From Nectonema munidae (Eukaryota > Nematomorpha > Nectonematoida > Nectonematidae), in NCBI GenBank assembly GCA_030549495.1, contig JAUIRK010000069.1, positions 186,001 through 250,000 of the forward strand: a DNA stretch of 64,000 bases. Reading direction: 5' to 3'. Every line of letters starts with the position of its first letter. Position 1 is the first letter of the stretch. Under the pieces are notes generated by a model, which saw nothing but the letters and a program-made list of their open reading frames with translations, made no database searches and had not been told where the DNA came from. The position numbers and the translations under genes were made by a program. Shown here piece by piece: positions 1 to 43,800 of this stretch.

Positions 1-5
1 TTCAG

Positions 6-31971
<31,966 letters not shown>

Positions 31972-32151
31972 AAAGATGTTGTTAACACAGCAGTAATGCA
32001 TGCTCAAGAAAACTTGCTCACTCATCGGTATTATCATTGTGTAATGCGCAAGCTAGTTCCAATATTTCTCAAACATCCTAAAAAATATTTTTATACTCAT
32101 GCGACTTACTTTACTTTTGTTTATAAATGTCCCCCTTCTTTAGAAATTATT

Positions 32152-32298
32152 AATAAATTTCATTTATTTGCATTTTTTCTTTTAATCTTTATTGGTTATT
32201 TTTATCAAAAGTTTCCCAAAGCCTTTTCAACCACAACGGTTCTGCAAAAGAACGTTTGGGGTTTCATGAAAAGTTTAGAATATACAATAATTAATAAA
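32152..32298 (+). terminator. candidate CAD polyadenylation signals
   Basis: Two AATAAA hexamers lie downstream of the CAD stop codon, at 32152-32157 and 32293-32298, about 180 and 320 bases into the putative 3' UTR. They are the nearest canonical signals on this strand. In AT-rich DNA the hexamer occurs by chance, so which is used is unknown. Confidence 0.45.
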
Positions 32299-33271
32299 GG
32301 CATTCCCAAAGTTCGTTAATAACGTCTAAAAAAAATAGTTGCCAACTAATGTCGATTGCTATATCATATGATAGTGAATGTTTATCGTTGAAAGCCGCTA
32401 AAATATTAAACTTAGAAACAATATAAAAATTCATTGCTTTTGGACGAAATTAAAGTATTACAGAATCTAGGGTTCTCCAAAGGGGGTTTTATGAATGAAT
32501 TTGGGAAATCCTGAATTCTTATCTAATCAAAATCACAACAAATAATCTTATTGCTTTTTATTCAAACAGTTTTCCAACTCAGTACGGGTAAACTTCTTTG
32601 TCCAAGGAGAATTTGAAACAAAGTTGTTAACTTCACATAAATTCTAAATGATTAACGACAATAGTGTACTATTATACTCTTATAGAACGAATTCAACCCT
32701 TTTTGAAAGCAATTGAGTGACTACTATTTTCGCACATTAAGTAACAATGTTGCCAAAGAGAACACAGGCGACTTCAGTAACCTCTCTTTAATTCTATTTG
32801 AAACAAGAGTTTGTCTGCGTTTCTTTTGGGAACATTGGTACTTAATGACTTAATTAATGCGTCTGAAATTGTATTACGATCGATTATTATTATTAACCCG
32901 TGAATAAGGTTGACTAATTCAACTCACAAATACTTTAGCAAATCATAACAAATTTACACATATTAATACTTTGTAATACGCTTTCTCTTGTAATTATATC
33001 ATGCTTTTTCCGTTTTCAAATATTTGAAACGTTAACAAACCACAACGTTGGAAAACGCTGCCTTAAAATGTATTATTATGAGAGGTTGCCGATAATTCTT
33101 TTTCCTCTACTTCTTTTATATCTTGAAAGGAAAGCCATCGAGTTTCTATTTATATTTTTTTAATAAAAATTTCGTGTAATATAAATCATCATGATAAGAT
33201 CTTAGAGGTTCTTATTGTTAAAACTTCTTGAATGTACACTACATTTTACACCTTGTTCTCATTATAGTGAA

Positions 33272-33421
33272 TGACGTGAGTAGGTAATTTGCTGGTTGGT
33301 AAAAAGGTCGCTCAAAATTTGCTTAATTTGATGACGTAACTGGCAAGTTGCAGGCTATGAAGATATATATAGATAAAATGCGAAATTTCACAGTTCATAA
33401 TTGTTCTAACATTTTAACATG
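33272..33421 (+). promoter_or_regulatory. possible TATA/CRE promoter (weak)
   Basis: Two CRE-like octamers, TGACGTGA (33272-33279) and TGACGTAA (33332-33339), precede a TATA-like ATATATATAGATAAAA at about 33363. About 55 bases later comes ACATGGCGG (ATG at 33419), whose reading frame is only seven codons. No downstream gene on this strand is evident. Motif-based inference only. Confidence 0.25.
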
Positions 33422-34329
33422 GCGGAAAGAAAACTCTTTTAATTTAGGAATGTTTTATTCATTATGGAAAAGTCCTGATAGCGAGCGCAACTTTAGTCTT
33501 GCTGGCCATTTACGCTAGAAGGTCTGCCTTAAAAAATGAAACCATCAGAAATAATTTATTTTTGAGCAGTGTTATATAAGAAACAAAATATTAAAGTTCT
33601 AATTATCATTAACATCAATCTGACGCTTTAAAAATAAGTTTTTCAATTAAGCATCCAATATAGAACGGGCTTTTTATTGTGGGATAAATTCTGTTTTGTT
33701 TGTTCCAAAGTCAGAAATACTTAATAATCTTAGAGTGCTTGGGCATTTAAAAACTAAAACTGCAGCAGGGCGGGCGTGGGTCTAAAAACTAAAAACGTGT
33801 TGCAGCAATCAACTCTACACACGGCTCTAACTCGCTAATGACGAATCAGGAATCTTGAGAATCGTGGTAAATTTACTACACTGACCGATACTTTTATTCA
33901 AACTCTTCCAAATGGATAAGGGCTCTAAATAAGCATGGCGAATGAGGATTTAAAATCTAGAACTTTTCAACCTTTACTCTAAACTTTGCATGTTATTGCA
34001 ATTTTTTACATAGAATTTTTGTTTTAAATTTTACTTTAAATATCAGTTCTTTTGAATTTTCAAGCAATTTCAACCTTGAAATTTTTTTTTCTTTGAAGAC
34101 CAAAATTTTTAAGTTTAATAATCTGCTTTCTTTTTCAATGGAATTTCCATTTCATGGTACATCGGTGTCACACGGGTCCTTAAATAGTTATAACAAGCCA
34201 CTTATTATACTACTGCAATATTATACAATCTTGAGGCTATAACCTTTTTTAAGTTCATTAAATTTTACACAGCTTAAAAGTAAAATATATGAATACTTTA
34301 CAGGTTTATTTCAAATATTTAGTGCTATC

Positions 34330-34480
34330 TATGCGTCTATAAAAAATAAGTCATGAGCTATATTTAACAAAGTGAACATTTTAAATTTTATTAGGGAGGA
34401 TTGAAAAACTCGGCTAAGAAAAACTTCAAAAGTAAATATTTGACTCCATAGATTTAATCGTTGAATCTAAAAGAAAATCC
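34330..34480 (+). repeat. diverged repeat, copy 1
   Basis: Shares CATGAGCTATATTTAAC and, about 95 bases later, ATTTGACTC-A-AGAT followed by AATCTA with 37790-37960. The upstream flanks also share AATTTACTACAC (33868 and 37686), so the repeated unit may be several hundred bases with internal indels. Confidence 0.5.
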
Positions 34481-35379
34481 TATTCCAGACTTAATGACAG
34501 TAAGAACTTTACACTTCAGATCATTAGTTATTATCATGCCTAGTTCTCACGTAACCTGAAAAACGGAAAAGCACAAAATCATTTATTTTTCCCAAGCTAT
34601 CTAAAAAATATGCAAAAATGATAAAATCCTTGAAAACCTTGTAAAAAAAGTTTTCGACTGAAAGTTTTCAGTAAAATCTCTCGTAGATAGGAGAATTGGA
34701 TCACATTGATGTTTTGAAATCGTTTATCTTTACCAAAGAGTTACTTCTGTTTGCTAAAATAGCAATACATATCTGCTTTGTTTAGAAAGAAAAAGAAGAT
34801 AAGACCATAAAATGAACTAAATGATATTAGAAAAAGAGTCAGAGTAGAGATATTTGAAAATGACATGACTTTTTAGCTGCGCAAAAGACCAAACTTTTAT
34901 ACTTTATTAATCTAAGTAATGGAAGATGGAATTTTTTCTCCGTAGTAGAGTACGAAAAAAGAAAAGTCTCAAAGCATAAATTTCGTTTGGTTGCCAGAAA
35001 TTTGGTCGAACAGACATATCGTCGCCGTATGTTTGTTTCGTCGAATAACTATTTAGGTAAACAGCCTTCTCTTCACAAGAGTCCAAAAGCTATGGAATCG
35101 TGTTATTTTAATATATTAGAGTTCTTTTACAAAATCAAAAGTAAAAACACACACTCTCGTTTTTGTTCGAATTGTTTGCTTTCAAAAATACATTTATGTA
35201 ACAAAACGATCGTTCACGACGAAACATCCGTTGGATAAAAAAGCTGTTCGACGACCAAATATCCATTCAACAAATCTTTTGCTTAAAGCATACTAAGAAC
35301 GAAGAATAAAGCTGGTGTATCTTGCAAACTTTTTTTCATAAATATGTTCGCTAAGTGTTTTCCTATCAAGCATTATATA

Positions 35380-35690
35380 CAGTGCTGTGCAAAGGTTTCC
35401 GGTGACCACTGAGAAATAAATCCTCTGAATAAAAGCATCATATCTTCAATGATTAAATGTTTTCGATGTAACATTCGTATACCTCATTCCTTTAGGTCTT
35501 ATAACATATTTGCATCCATAAGAACAAAACTCAATTTTCTTTCATCGCTGAAAATAGCTTTTAGCCAATCAGGCATACTCTGAATTACTTTTTGTAATTG
35601 AATATTTGTCAAAGCTCATTTTTCAGCTGCAATACAACTTTCCAGTTTTTTTACGAATACGTTTTTTGCATATATTAATTATTTTCATAC
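35380..35690 (-). mobile_element. Tc1/mariner-like fossil
   Basis: A TA dinucleotide followed by CAGTGCTGTGCAAAGG resembles Tc1/mariner inverted-repeat ends. On the minus strand nearby, WLKAIFSDERKLSF (around 35540) resembles the second acidic motif region (FSDE) of Tc1-type transposases. Frames are interrupted and no opposite end was found. A dead, partial copy. Confidence 0.45.
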
Positions 35691-35931
35691 ATTACTTGTC
35701 TTGTAGACAAAATTGGACTTATTAGAATGCTCTTAATATCTTTTTTGCACATTTTTGAGAAAACTGATTTTTGCCTTATTTGCAATAGTTCTTGTACTTT
35801 TATGAAATATTACTTTAGTCATGGTCCCCCTTTTTCCCTCCCCCTTTTTTCGCTTTTTTTCTGGGGCCCTCCATTAATAGTTGGGCAAAATTTAAATTTT
35901 TTAAAAGTGTTTATTTTTTATTTTTAAAATT

Positions 35932-35937
<6 letters not shown>

Positions 35938-35970
<33 letters not shown>
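35938..35970 (+). repeat. 33-base poly-A run
   Basis: An uninterrupted A run followed by GAAGAAAAAGGGGGGG. It may be the tail of a retroposed sequence, but nothing upstream was recognised as a parent. Confidence 0.8.
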
Positions 35971-35979
<9 letters not shown>

Positions 35980-37789
35980 GGGGGGGTCTAGATAATCCGA
36001 GCAATTTAGCTACAGCTCTTTGACTTCTATTCATTAATAGAATACAATTTTAGCTCTAATGATATACAAATGATAAAATCGAAAAACTCAAACAAACAAA
36101 AGATTGTCAAATTTTTGTTATTAATATCTTCCTGAATATAAATTAAGAATTTTTTATATGAATAAAGTTCTCGGGCCGAAAACATTAACACATTTTTAAT
36201 AAGTAAACTATATAAATGAATTTTCTATAAATATAAAAATTAATGCTTATATGTTTAAATTTTTAGCATATAATTTCAAAAAAACATTATTTAAAAAAAT
36301 GATGTAGTTTTTGTTGTGGCCGAAAACTCTCCGTATGTTCCTAAGATCCTAATAAACTGCTTTCATTTCACAAGCACTATGCTTTCTCCATTGTCATGAT
36401 TATTTCTGCAAATTATTTCGACCACAAGATATGATCGACAATTTTCACTTCGAGATTGATATTTAACTGTATTTTAAAAGCTATTTAATTTAGACACTCT
36501 TTTTAATCAAAAAAGACTTAATGAAGTTGGTATAAATGAGCTCAACGTACATGTGGGTGTAAAAATCTATGAATTATATGTAACCCCTTAAAAATCCTAT
36601 TTTATCCTGGCATTTTATCGACGATAAAGCGTTTGAATCTTGTTTATATTGATATATTTTTGGTTAGAACTATAAATTCGTGATATAATCACAGGAAGTT
36701 GTTTCCATATTTTGTGAATTGAAATTTAAAAGTATTTTATTACAAATAAAATATCATTCGCGTACAAGACTATGTTAAAAGAAATTTTGAAGAGACGCTT
36801 GTGAGAGTTATTATGCAACATTTTGTCGTTGAAAGCGTATGTCAAAAAATTGAATACATTAAAGAAAAGAATACATAAATTTCGTTGTGTGTGAGTTTAA
36901 TAAAACGAAAAATAAATCCCACGTATAAACACTGATATACAAATTATTATATGCGATTTTGGATAAATAAACTTACAAAACAAGGAAATGCAAGAGGCTA
37001 TAAAATGCTTTGGAATATATATATAAATTTTAAAAAGATGTATAAAATAGAAAATCTATATCGTTGCATTATTTTTGCGTTAAAAGCTTAGTGCATATAC
37101 ACAACCACTCTACTATTATATTTTAAAATGAGGACATAAATAAGAAAAAGGGATTTTCACATTCAAAATAAAATTATGTTGAAATAATACTGATATATAT
37201 ATATATGTATGTATATATATGCGGTATACACTAGACACTAGATCATGCGATTATGCACATAAATTGTCGTCGTAAAACAGATTGCAAAATTTAAAAAATA
37301 TCAGAAGAAACTGGAATGAAGTACTAGGAGTATCACGTGAGTGAGAATTGAAGTTTCACATTATGCTTCTGTTTCCTTCGGAAATTTTCTCTCAATTTGA
37401 CCATTTTTCTTTATTGATCTATTTCGTGTAAATCAAAAGAGATGAAAATAAAATTGAGATTACCTAACCCTTGCAGAACGTTGTCGCATTAAAAATAAAA
37501 AACATCTGCAAAATTATTTCTAAGATGTTTGGATAAAGAGAAAGTTTGAACTCATTAAAATGGATCATTGATTTTGTGGATATTTTGAATCCGTATTCGA
37601 AAAAAGCAAAGCTAGACAAATAATTATGTTATCATGGAATAGATTAATTGTGAATCGCGCTATTTTCAAGCATCGTAGCGGCGCAAATTTACTACACTTC
37701 CCGATAAACCAAGATTTTTAATTCAAAGTTTTATCAAAATTTTGATTGAAGATGAAAAATCAGTTATATTTCAATACGTTAGTGTAAAA

Positions 37790-37960
37790 ATAATCATGAG
37801 CTATATTTAACTAGAACAGTTGATATTTTACTTTTGTTATTTTAAAACCTTAAAAAGTTGACAGTAAGACAAATAAAACATCGCAAACAGAGTGGAATTT
37901 TCTTCAAAGGTAAGCATTTGACTCTAAAGATATAGGCGTTAAATCTAGAACAAAACAGCG
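37790..37960 (+). repeat. diverged repeat, copy 2
   Basis: Partner of 34330-34480, same orientation, about 3.5 kb downstream. No coding capacity or terminal structure recognised. Confidence 0.5.
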
Positions 37961-38666
37961 TTGACTAACTAGCTAAGTAAACTAAGAAAAATCTTTCATT
38001 TCAAATTTGTTTCTAAAACGCGTGTAGCACTCGTCTCTGATAAGCTTACATACTCTTAAATGAAGATTGAATCCACTAAGTTTGATTTTTCAAAACAGGA
38101 GGAATCAGAATGTGGATTAGATTCGTACAAAATTTTGCTATTGTTTTGGCATTTAAATCACAGTGCTCTGTCTTTCTATTTTATGCAAGTTTAAAAATTT
38201 GGGATCTATGTATCTTATAAATGACAAGGATTCACACTTCTGGAAAATAAAGAGAGAAGGATGATCCATCACTCATTCAAATCACATGTATTTTAGGATC
38301 CAGTTTTTCGTCAAAATTAAACCGAGCATTTATTTACACTGTATTGTCGCTTATATTTCACATATTGTGATTCTCTTTACTGTTTCATAAGTTAGGACTG
38401 ACCTTTGAATCTTATTAGCCGATGTAGTATGCATATAATAATAATAATCATCATAAATTTATACGACGCAGACAATTTATTCAAATCTAATCATTTGAGG
38501 AACAGACTAGGTTGTTATTATTAATGAAGTTGGACATGTAAAAGGTAATTCATATTACACTCAATTTCTAATATATTTCTATTTACAAAAATATTTCAAA
38601 TAAAAAACAAAGGTAAAAGATCTATATAAATCTGATGCTGAAGTTGACCCATAAATTAAAGGAAAA

Positions 38667-38773
38667 TTAAAATAAAATTTAAAAAGTAATATAATTTATT
38701 GGGCACCGGATTTAAAACGGTGAATATTTTATATTACGGGATAAATTATATTACTTTTTAAATTTTATTTTAA
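38667..38773. repeat. perfect 33-bp inverted repeat with 41-base loop
   Basis: Left arm 38667-38699 and right arm 38741-38773 are exact reverse complements (core TTTAAAAAGTAATATAATTT). The 41-base loop contains its own small stem, CACCG paired with CGGTG. Non-coding. It lies about 180 bases past the stop codon of the Fas2-like gene, inside its likely 3' UTR. Confidence 0.9.
38764..38769 (-). terminator. candidate polyadenylation signal of the Fas2-like gene
   Basis: TTTATT here reads AATAAA on the gene strand, about 180 bases after the stop codon. It falls within the right arm of the perfect inverted repeat, so it would sit in the stem if the RNA folds. Confidence 0.4.
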
Positions 38774-38949
38774 AAGATCTATACTTCGTTTTAAGAAAGG
38801 GGAAAGCTATCGGACAATGACATCCCCCTGAATACGCACCTGCCGCTGTCACACTGGCCTTCAAAGGGTTAATGCAGTTTTTGTCATTTGCTTTTTCTCG
38901 GCTCAAATGGGTCATTATAACAAAGTTAACATGGCCCGATAACAATTTT

Positions 38950-39266
38950 TCAATATCTTAGATAAAGAGGTGGTGATTTAAATAGCAAATATTTGAAAGA
39001 AGAGTTAAGATAGAAAGTATACGTTTTAGTGTAATTGCTTTTAATTTTGGAAGAGCCATTACAATTTTTGTAGGAAGTTTTCCTTTTCGACTTTTGTTTG
39101 AAGCAAGCACAAAGTGACATGATTACACCACACTTATTCGTCATGTAGCAGAATAAATCGATTACAACGAATAGGAGCGCGATCACAGCTAAAACAATGC
39201 ACACCAGTGTGTTTCTTGTCAGGCGAAGTGTTAAAGACTTCTTGTGTTCCAGTAGGTACGTGGCGT
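38950..39266 (-). CDS. Fas2: Fas2-like transmembrane segment and cytoplasmic tail (last exon)
   Basis: After the acceptor at 39267, the exon gives a short stalk (ATYLLEHKKSLTLRLTR), one hydrophobic span (about LVCIVLAVIALLFVVIDLFC) and a Cys/Lys-rich stretch (NKCGVIMSLCACFKQKSKRK). It then gives about 50 residues of low-complexity polar/aromatic tail to the TGA at 38950-38952. The span and the following NKCG match NCAM/Fas2. The tail end (LYLRY) is not an obvious PDZ ligand. An alternative splice to a further 3' exon cannot be excluded. Confidence 0.8.
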
Positions 39267-40793
39267 CTGAGAAAAAATACGGAAAATGATTAACTACGTG
39301 ATATATATATATATAGATAGATTTATTGCTTTTCAAATTCATAGGATGGGATTGTGTTAGATAATGAAGATGCAGCACTCTCTTTAAAAAAGAATAAATC
39401 TGAAAGATGCTGAAGCTAAGCTAAAAACTGTTGTCACGGATATAATCGAAGCGATTGAGGTTATGCAAGCTCTGCAAGACAAATAAAGGGATCGTAAATA
39501 TCTTCCTGATTTGATTAATAGAAAGCTTTCGACGCTTTACCAGAATCGCTGCTGCCTTATTGGCTAATTATTATTGTATTTAGATGAAACGAGACGGAAC
39601 AGGAATGCTATTGGTCGTGGAAGACATATTTCGCATTTTAATCGGCTACAGATTCCTCATTCGACTCAAGAGTTAGTTTAGTGTACGAACATGCTATCAA
39701 TACAACAGCAAATAAAATACTTAAAAAAATAGATACTAATAAAATATTTAAACTGCTCCTAGAACCTGAAATATGTATTAAAATATATTTTTTGAGGGAG
39801 AATATTGTGATATTTTATTGTCATTATAATGTGCTATCTTCTTCATTCTCATACAAATAGAGTTAAAAATCTCTCATACAAATAAGTTTAAATATCTACT
39901 TCTTGGCAATGATTAGAATAAACATGGTGTCTTCGGATTTGAAGAGAGCATAGGCGTTATGTGAGTAAATGAAGCGAAATGTGAAAATGGTGAAATAGAA
40001 AGTGTACCATATCTCGTTTTAATAATCTTGAAAGCAGGATCACTCTTGCCTAGAGCGTTGTAAGAAGTGATGGAAACGTTGTAGTGGGAGTCAGGTATCA
40101 AATCTTCGATTAAGAATGAGATCAAGTGCTTTTTGAAGCATTTAATGACATTGTGTTCAGATTGTGCGCTCTTAAAGCTAGTTGTGTTATTTCTTTTGCT
40201 CAAATCACCCTAAAAGCATATTTACATATCTATCAGAATTAAAGAAAAGAACTTGCTAAAGACAAAATTCTAGAACTGATAAACATCACAAATATGAACT
40301 GCGATTGATGCTTCGCAAGGTATTAACATTTGGCCAGAGTGGAAGAAGAACAGTGCGCGTGTCACACCCACTCTAAGTTTGCAAATAATACATGCGGGTA
40401 GTTTGTGTTCAAAAGTCGTAATAATTCAATAGAGGAGTTGAAAAAGTTTTCTGCTGATTTACCAAAATTTATGAACCCTTAAATCAAAGTAGAATTTTGC
40501 ATCATTAAGATACACATGTGAAATGCACACACGAGATGTTTTAAACTTTAGTAGATGTTATGAAAGTATGTGTGATCAAAAAGGATTGCAAAATTTAGGA
40601 AGCAATGTTCTGTCCATATTATGTATATTTATGTCCCTATCAATTGCTATAGTTAAAAGAATTTTGTCCTGGTCACAAAATCATAATTAATACACAAAAG
40701 ACTAAATGCGTACTAAAAAGTTTCAGGCTTTGTAATTTGATAAGTGCGTTATCCAATTTTGGCTAAGTAAATGTTTCACGACAAAAATGACAA

Positions 40794-40837
<44 letters not shown>

Positions 40838-43800
40838 CCTTACCTTAGAAATGCCGACGCAATACTGTGAAATCTCACTGCCGCCATCATTAGGAGTGTT
40901 CCAGGTCAGGCGATAACTTTGAGAGTACTGAGACAATTCAGGTGAAATGATCTTGGATTTGTATGGGCGGCGAACATGCATCATCTCCAAAAGTGTTTCA
41001 AAGGAATAGGGTCCTCTGCCGATTGGATTTTTCAGGGCAACATACACAGCATATGTAGATCCTGGATTCAAAGATTCTATCATTTTGTCTGGAAGAGCTT
41101 AAATTTGAAAAGAAACACATGTACAAACGAATTTCATTAAAATTCTTGACACCTTACTAATTGATACAGGTTTTTTACTGGATTAATATACTAGATTAGA
41201 AATGGAAGGGAAATTTGATTGATTAAAAACTTTTACATATTTTAAGAAGTAATATAAAAGCTTAAAGAAAATTGTATTTACAGACTCATATGAACATCCT
41301 TAAGTCTTAAACTTATATCAATTTATATGATTCTTTTAAAAAATAGATCGTGGATTTTATATTAAAAAAAAGCTAATTGAAATAATAAAAAGTGTTTATT
41401 CAAAATTTCTATGAACATTTGAAAGGACGCAAGTTTTAGGAGTGCAACTTACAGTAAGGAATCGTAATGGTAGTGAATTCTTTGGTGACTTGAGAGGCGA
41501 TATCTTTTTCAGCGTACCTCACGAATACTTCTTCAAAACGAAAGGTTGGGTTGTCGGGAGAGTAGTTGCGTAGATCGATGTTTATGCTGAAGGTGGCAGA
41601 TGTCGGCGTTATGTTTGAGAACGTGATGGAAATTGGGCGAGAAGGTAATACTTTTGCAAAAAAATTCAAACCATTAAAAATATTTATACCAGGGACTATA
41701 TTCCTTTTATAAGAACCTAAAGAATTATTTTGGTGCCAGAAAAACTACTTTCAAGATTACGGTCTTTTTAATTATTAAGATTTCCTTATATTTTATTAGC
41801 ACTCCAAGACATAGGAACATGAAAACTACGCACCCATAAAGATACATACACATATCTGTAACGGTAGATACAGTAAAACCTGTCTTAGCATTCACCTTGA
41901 CAGAACGTTAGCTTGTCAATACCGACCACTCTACAACATCCTGATTCAGAACAACTGCAAAAGAGTATAACGCCAATAAAACTGTCACTTGTCTATACAG
42001 TTATTTTCAATGGATCCGATGTTTGATCATTATAACAGGTTTTACTATATATAATCAATATAGAGATTTTTTAGGGTGTAAAAACATAATTAAGATAACG
42101 CATTAATTAAAATAATTAGGATAGATTAAAACTAAAAATCTATATTAGTCAATCCAAAGTTCAAGATATCATCAAGATTATTAAGAACAGATGTTTTAAA
42201 ATAATTACTCCTTCCCATTTAAAAAAAGTTTGTCCACCTCAAAGTGGGCCGTTCGTCTAGGTTGAGAAGCAGTGATTTATACTATTATGATAGGTTAAAA
42301 ATATTCCACTTTCAGCTAAAAAATGTGTTAAAAAAATAAAAACCATTGATTTTGTGAGTGAGAGAAGTCTTATAATTCTTATTGGAAAGAATTTTTTTTG
42401 GTGTCTGAAAAAGAAAGAAAAGAACAAGTTGGAAGTGTCGGAAATGAAAATGCTGAGAATGCTGTTAAATGTAACAAGAAGAGATAGAATCAGGAATAAA
42501 GAAATAAGACGAAGAACAAAAGTAATGACGAGTGTGATAGATGTAAACGAAATGAACAAAATGAGATGGCATGGACGACACGTGCTGAGAAGAGAAAAGG
42601 ATGAGAAAATAAGGAAAGCATACGATGAGCAGGTAAAAGGAAAAAGAGGAAGGCAAAAAATGAGATGGGGAGATGATTTGGAAGAAAGTATGGAAAAATT
42701 TGGTTTGAAAGAAAGCGATGCTACAGACAGAAAGCTTTGGAGAGAACGGATCAAAGCCATCGACCCCCAATAAGGGGATAAGATGAAGAAGAAGTCTTAT
42801 AATTAATATTGATAAACAGAAAAATCGCTCAATGCTCTCGTCTGCAAGGATTTGAGGCGGCTTTGGTAAAAATTATAAAATCAATCAACTTTAGAGAATA
42901 GTTCAAGTCACTATAACATAAATCATTTTAAATACAGTGATTCTCACGGTTCATTTGAGGACGAGAATTATGAAGTCTTCATCTGCTTTCTTTTTAAATA
43001 GAATTTTATATATTTAAAGCAAACTATTATCATTTCTTGGAAAACTGGTGCCGCACTTATCCTTAAAGGGTTAAGGCACGTTTACGAAGTATGCAATCGC
43101 GACATAGCTTTTTGAAAGACCAACAAAGTTCTATACAGGTAGAAGATTTAGTATAAAGATTAATATTGAGTGAGGAACGTAAAAAGTCGCCTTTTAAAGA
43201 ATATTCGGACGCACAACGACCGAAACTGTATTTAATTTACAGAGGGGTAATGATGGAAAAATTCTAATCATTCAACCCTAAAAGTGGCGTCCATCCCAGC
43301 GTTAGGATTCTCTATTTGATTTTGCAATATTCATGACCAAAGCAACAAGCATGTCCATTCTTCAACACGAGGATGCAAACCGCGTATAACTGATGTTGTT
43401 GTTTTTTGGAAATTAGGAGCCTCTTTTAAATCTAGAAAACTTCATCAGTTTTTTAAGGATAGGTATTTTGTTTCGAAATCATAATTCTCAAAATATTTTC
43501 TAAACCTTGAAGAATTTCTATGCGTTTTTAGATTAACGAAAAATATCGCCTTCAAAAACCCTTTAACTCCTCAGTATGTATAAAAATTCTTTGCCAATTA
43601 TTGAAAAATAATTTTTGAATACCTCCAACTCATTCATTTTCTCGCGTCAATTTTAGGAAACGATAAATAATTTGTTAGATAAGCGAGGATTATGTTTAAA
43701 AATTCTGTGTTATTAACGCAAGAAAAGTGTGGGAAGAATGAGACAAAGTAAATTAAGTGATACCTGCTTCAACAAGCATATACTTTTTATAAGGCTTAGA

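Larger units (their letters stand above)
31972..38949. other. convergent intergenic region between CAD and the Fas2-like gene
   Basis: Seven kilobases without a supported gene. Contents: CAD 3' UTR candidates (to about 32300), short piggyBac-like scraps with GTCTGCGTTTC near 32750-32870, a weak candidate promoter (33272-33421), two diverged copies of a repeat (about 34330-34480 and 37790-37960), a Tc1/mariner-like fossil (35380-35690), a 33-base poly-A, and a 33-bp perfect inverted repeat (38667-38773). Open frames here are short and show no domain. Confidence 0.7.

Noticed and set aside
33419-33442. Seven-codon ORF starting ATGGCGGAAAGA
   Set aside because: Too short to be a gene; mentioned only as context for the weak promoter candidate.
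42257-42770. Minus-strand ORFs of 101-167 codons, Ser/Phe-rich
   Set aside because: They are antisense shadows of the LINE fragment on the + strand.
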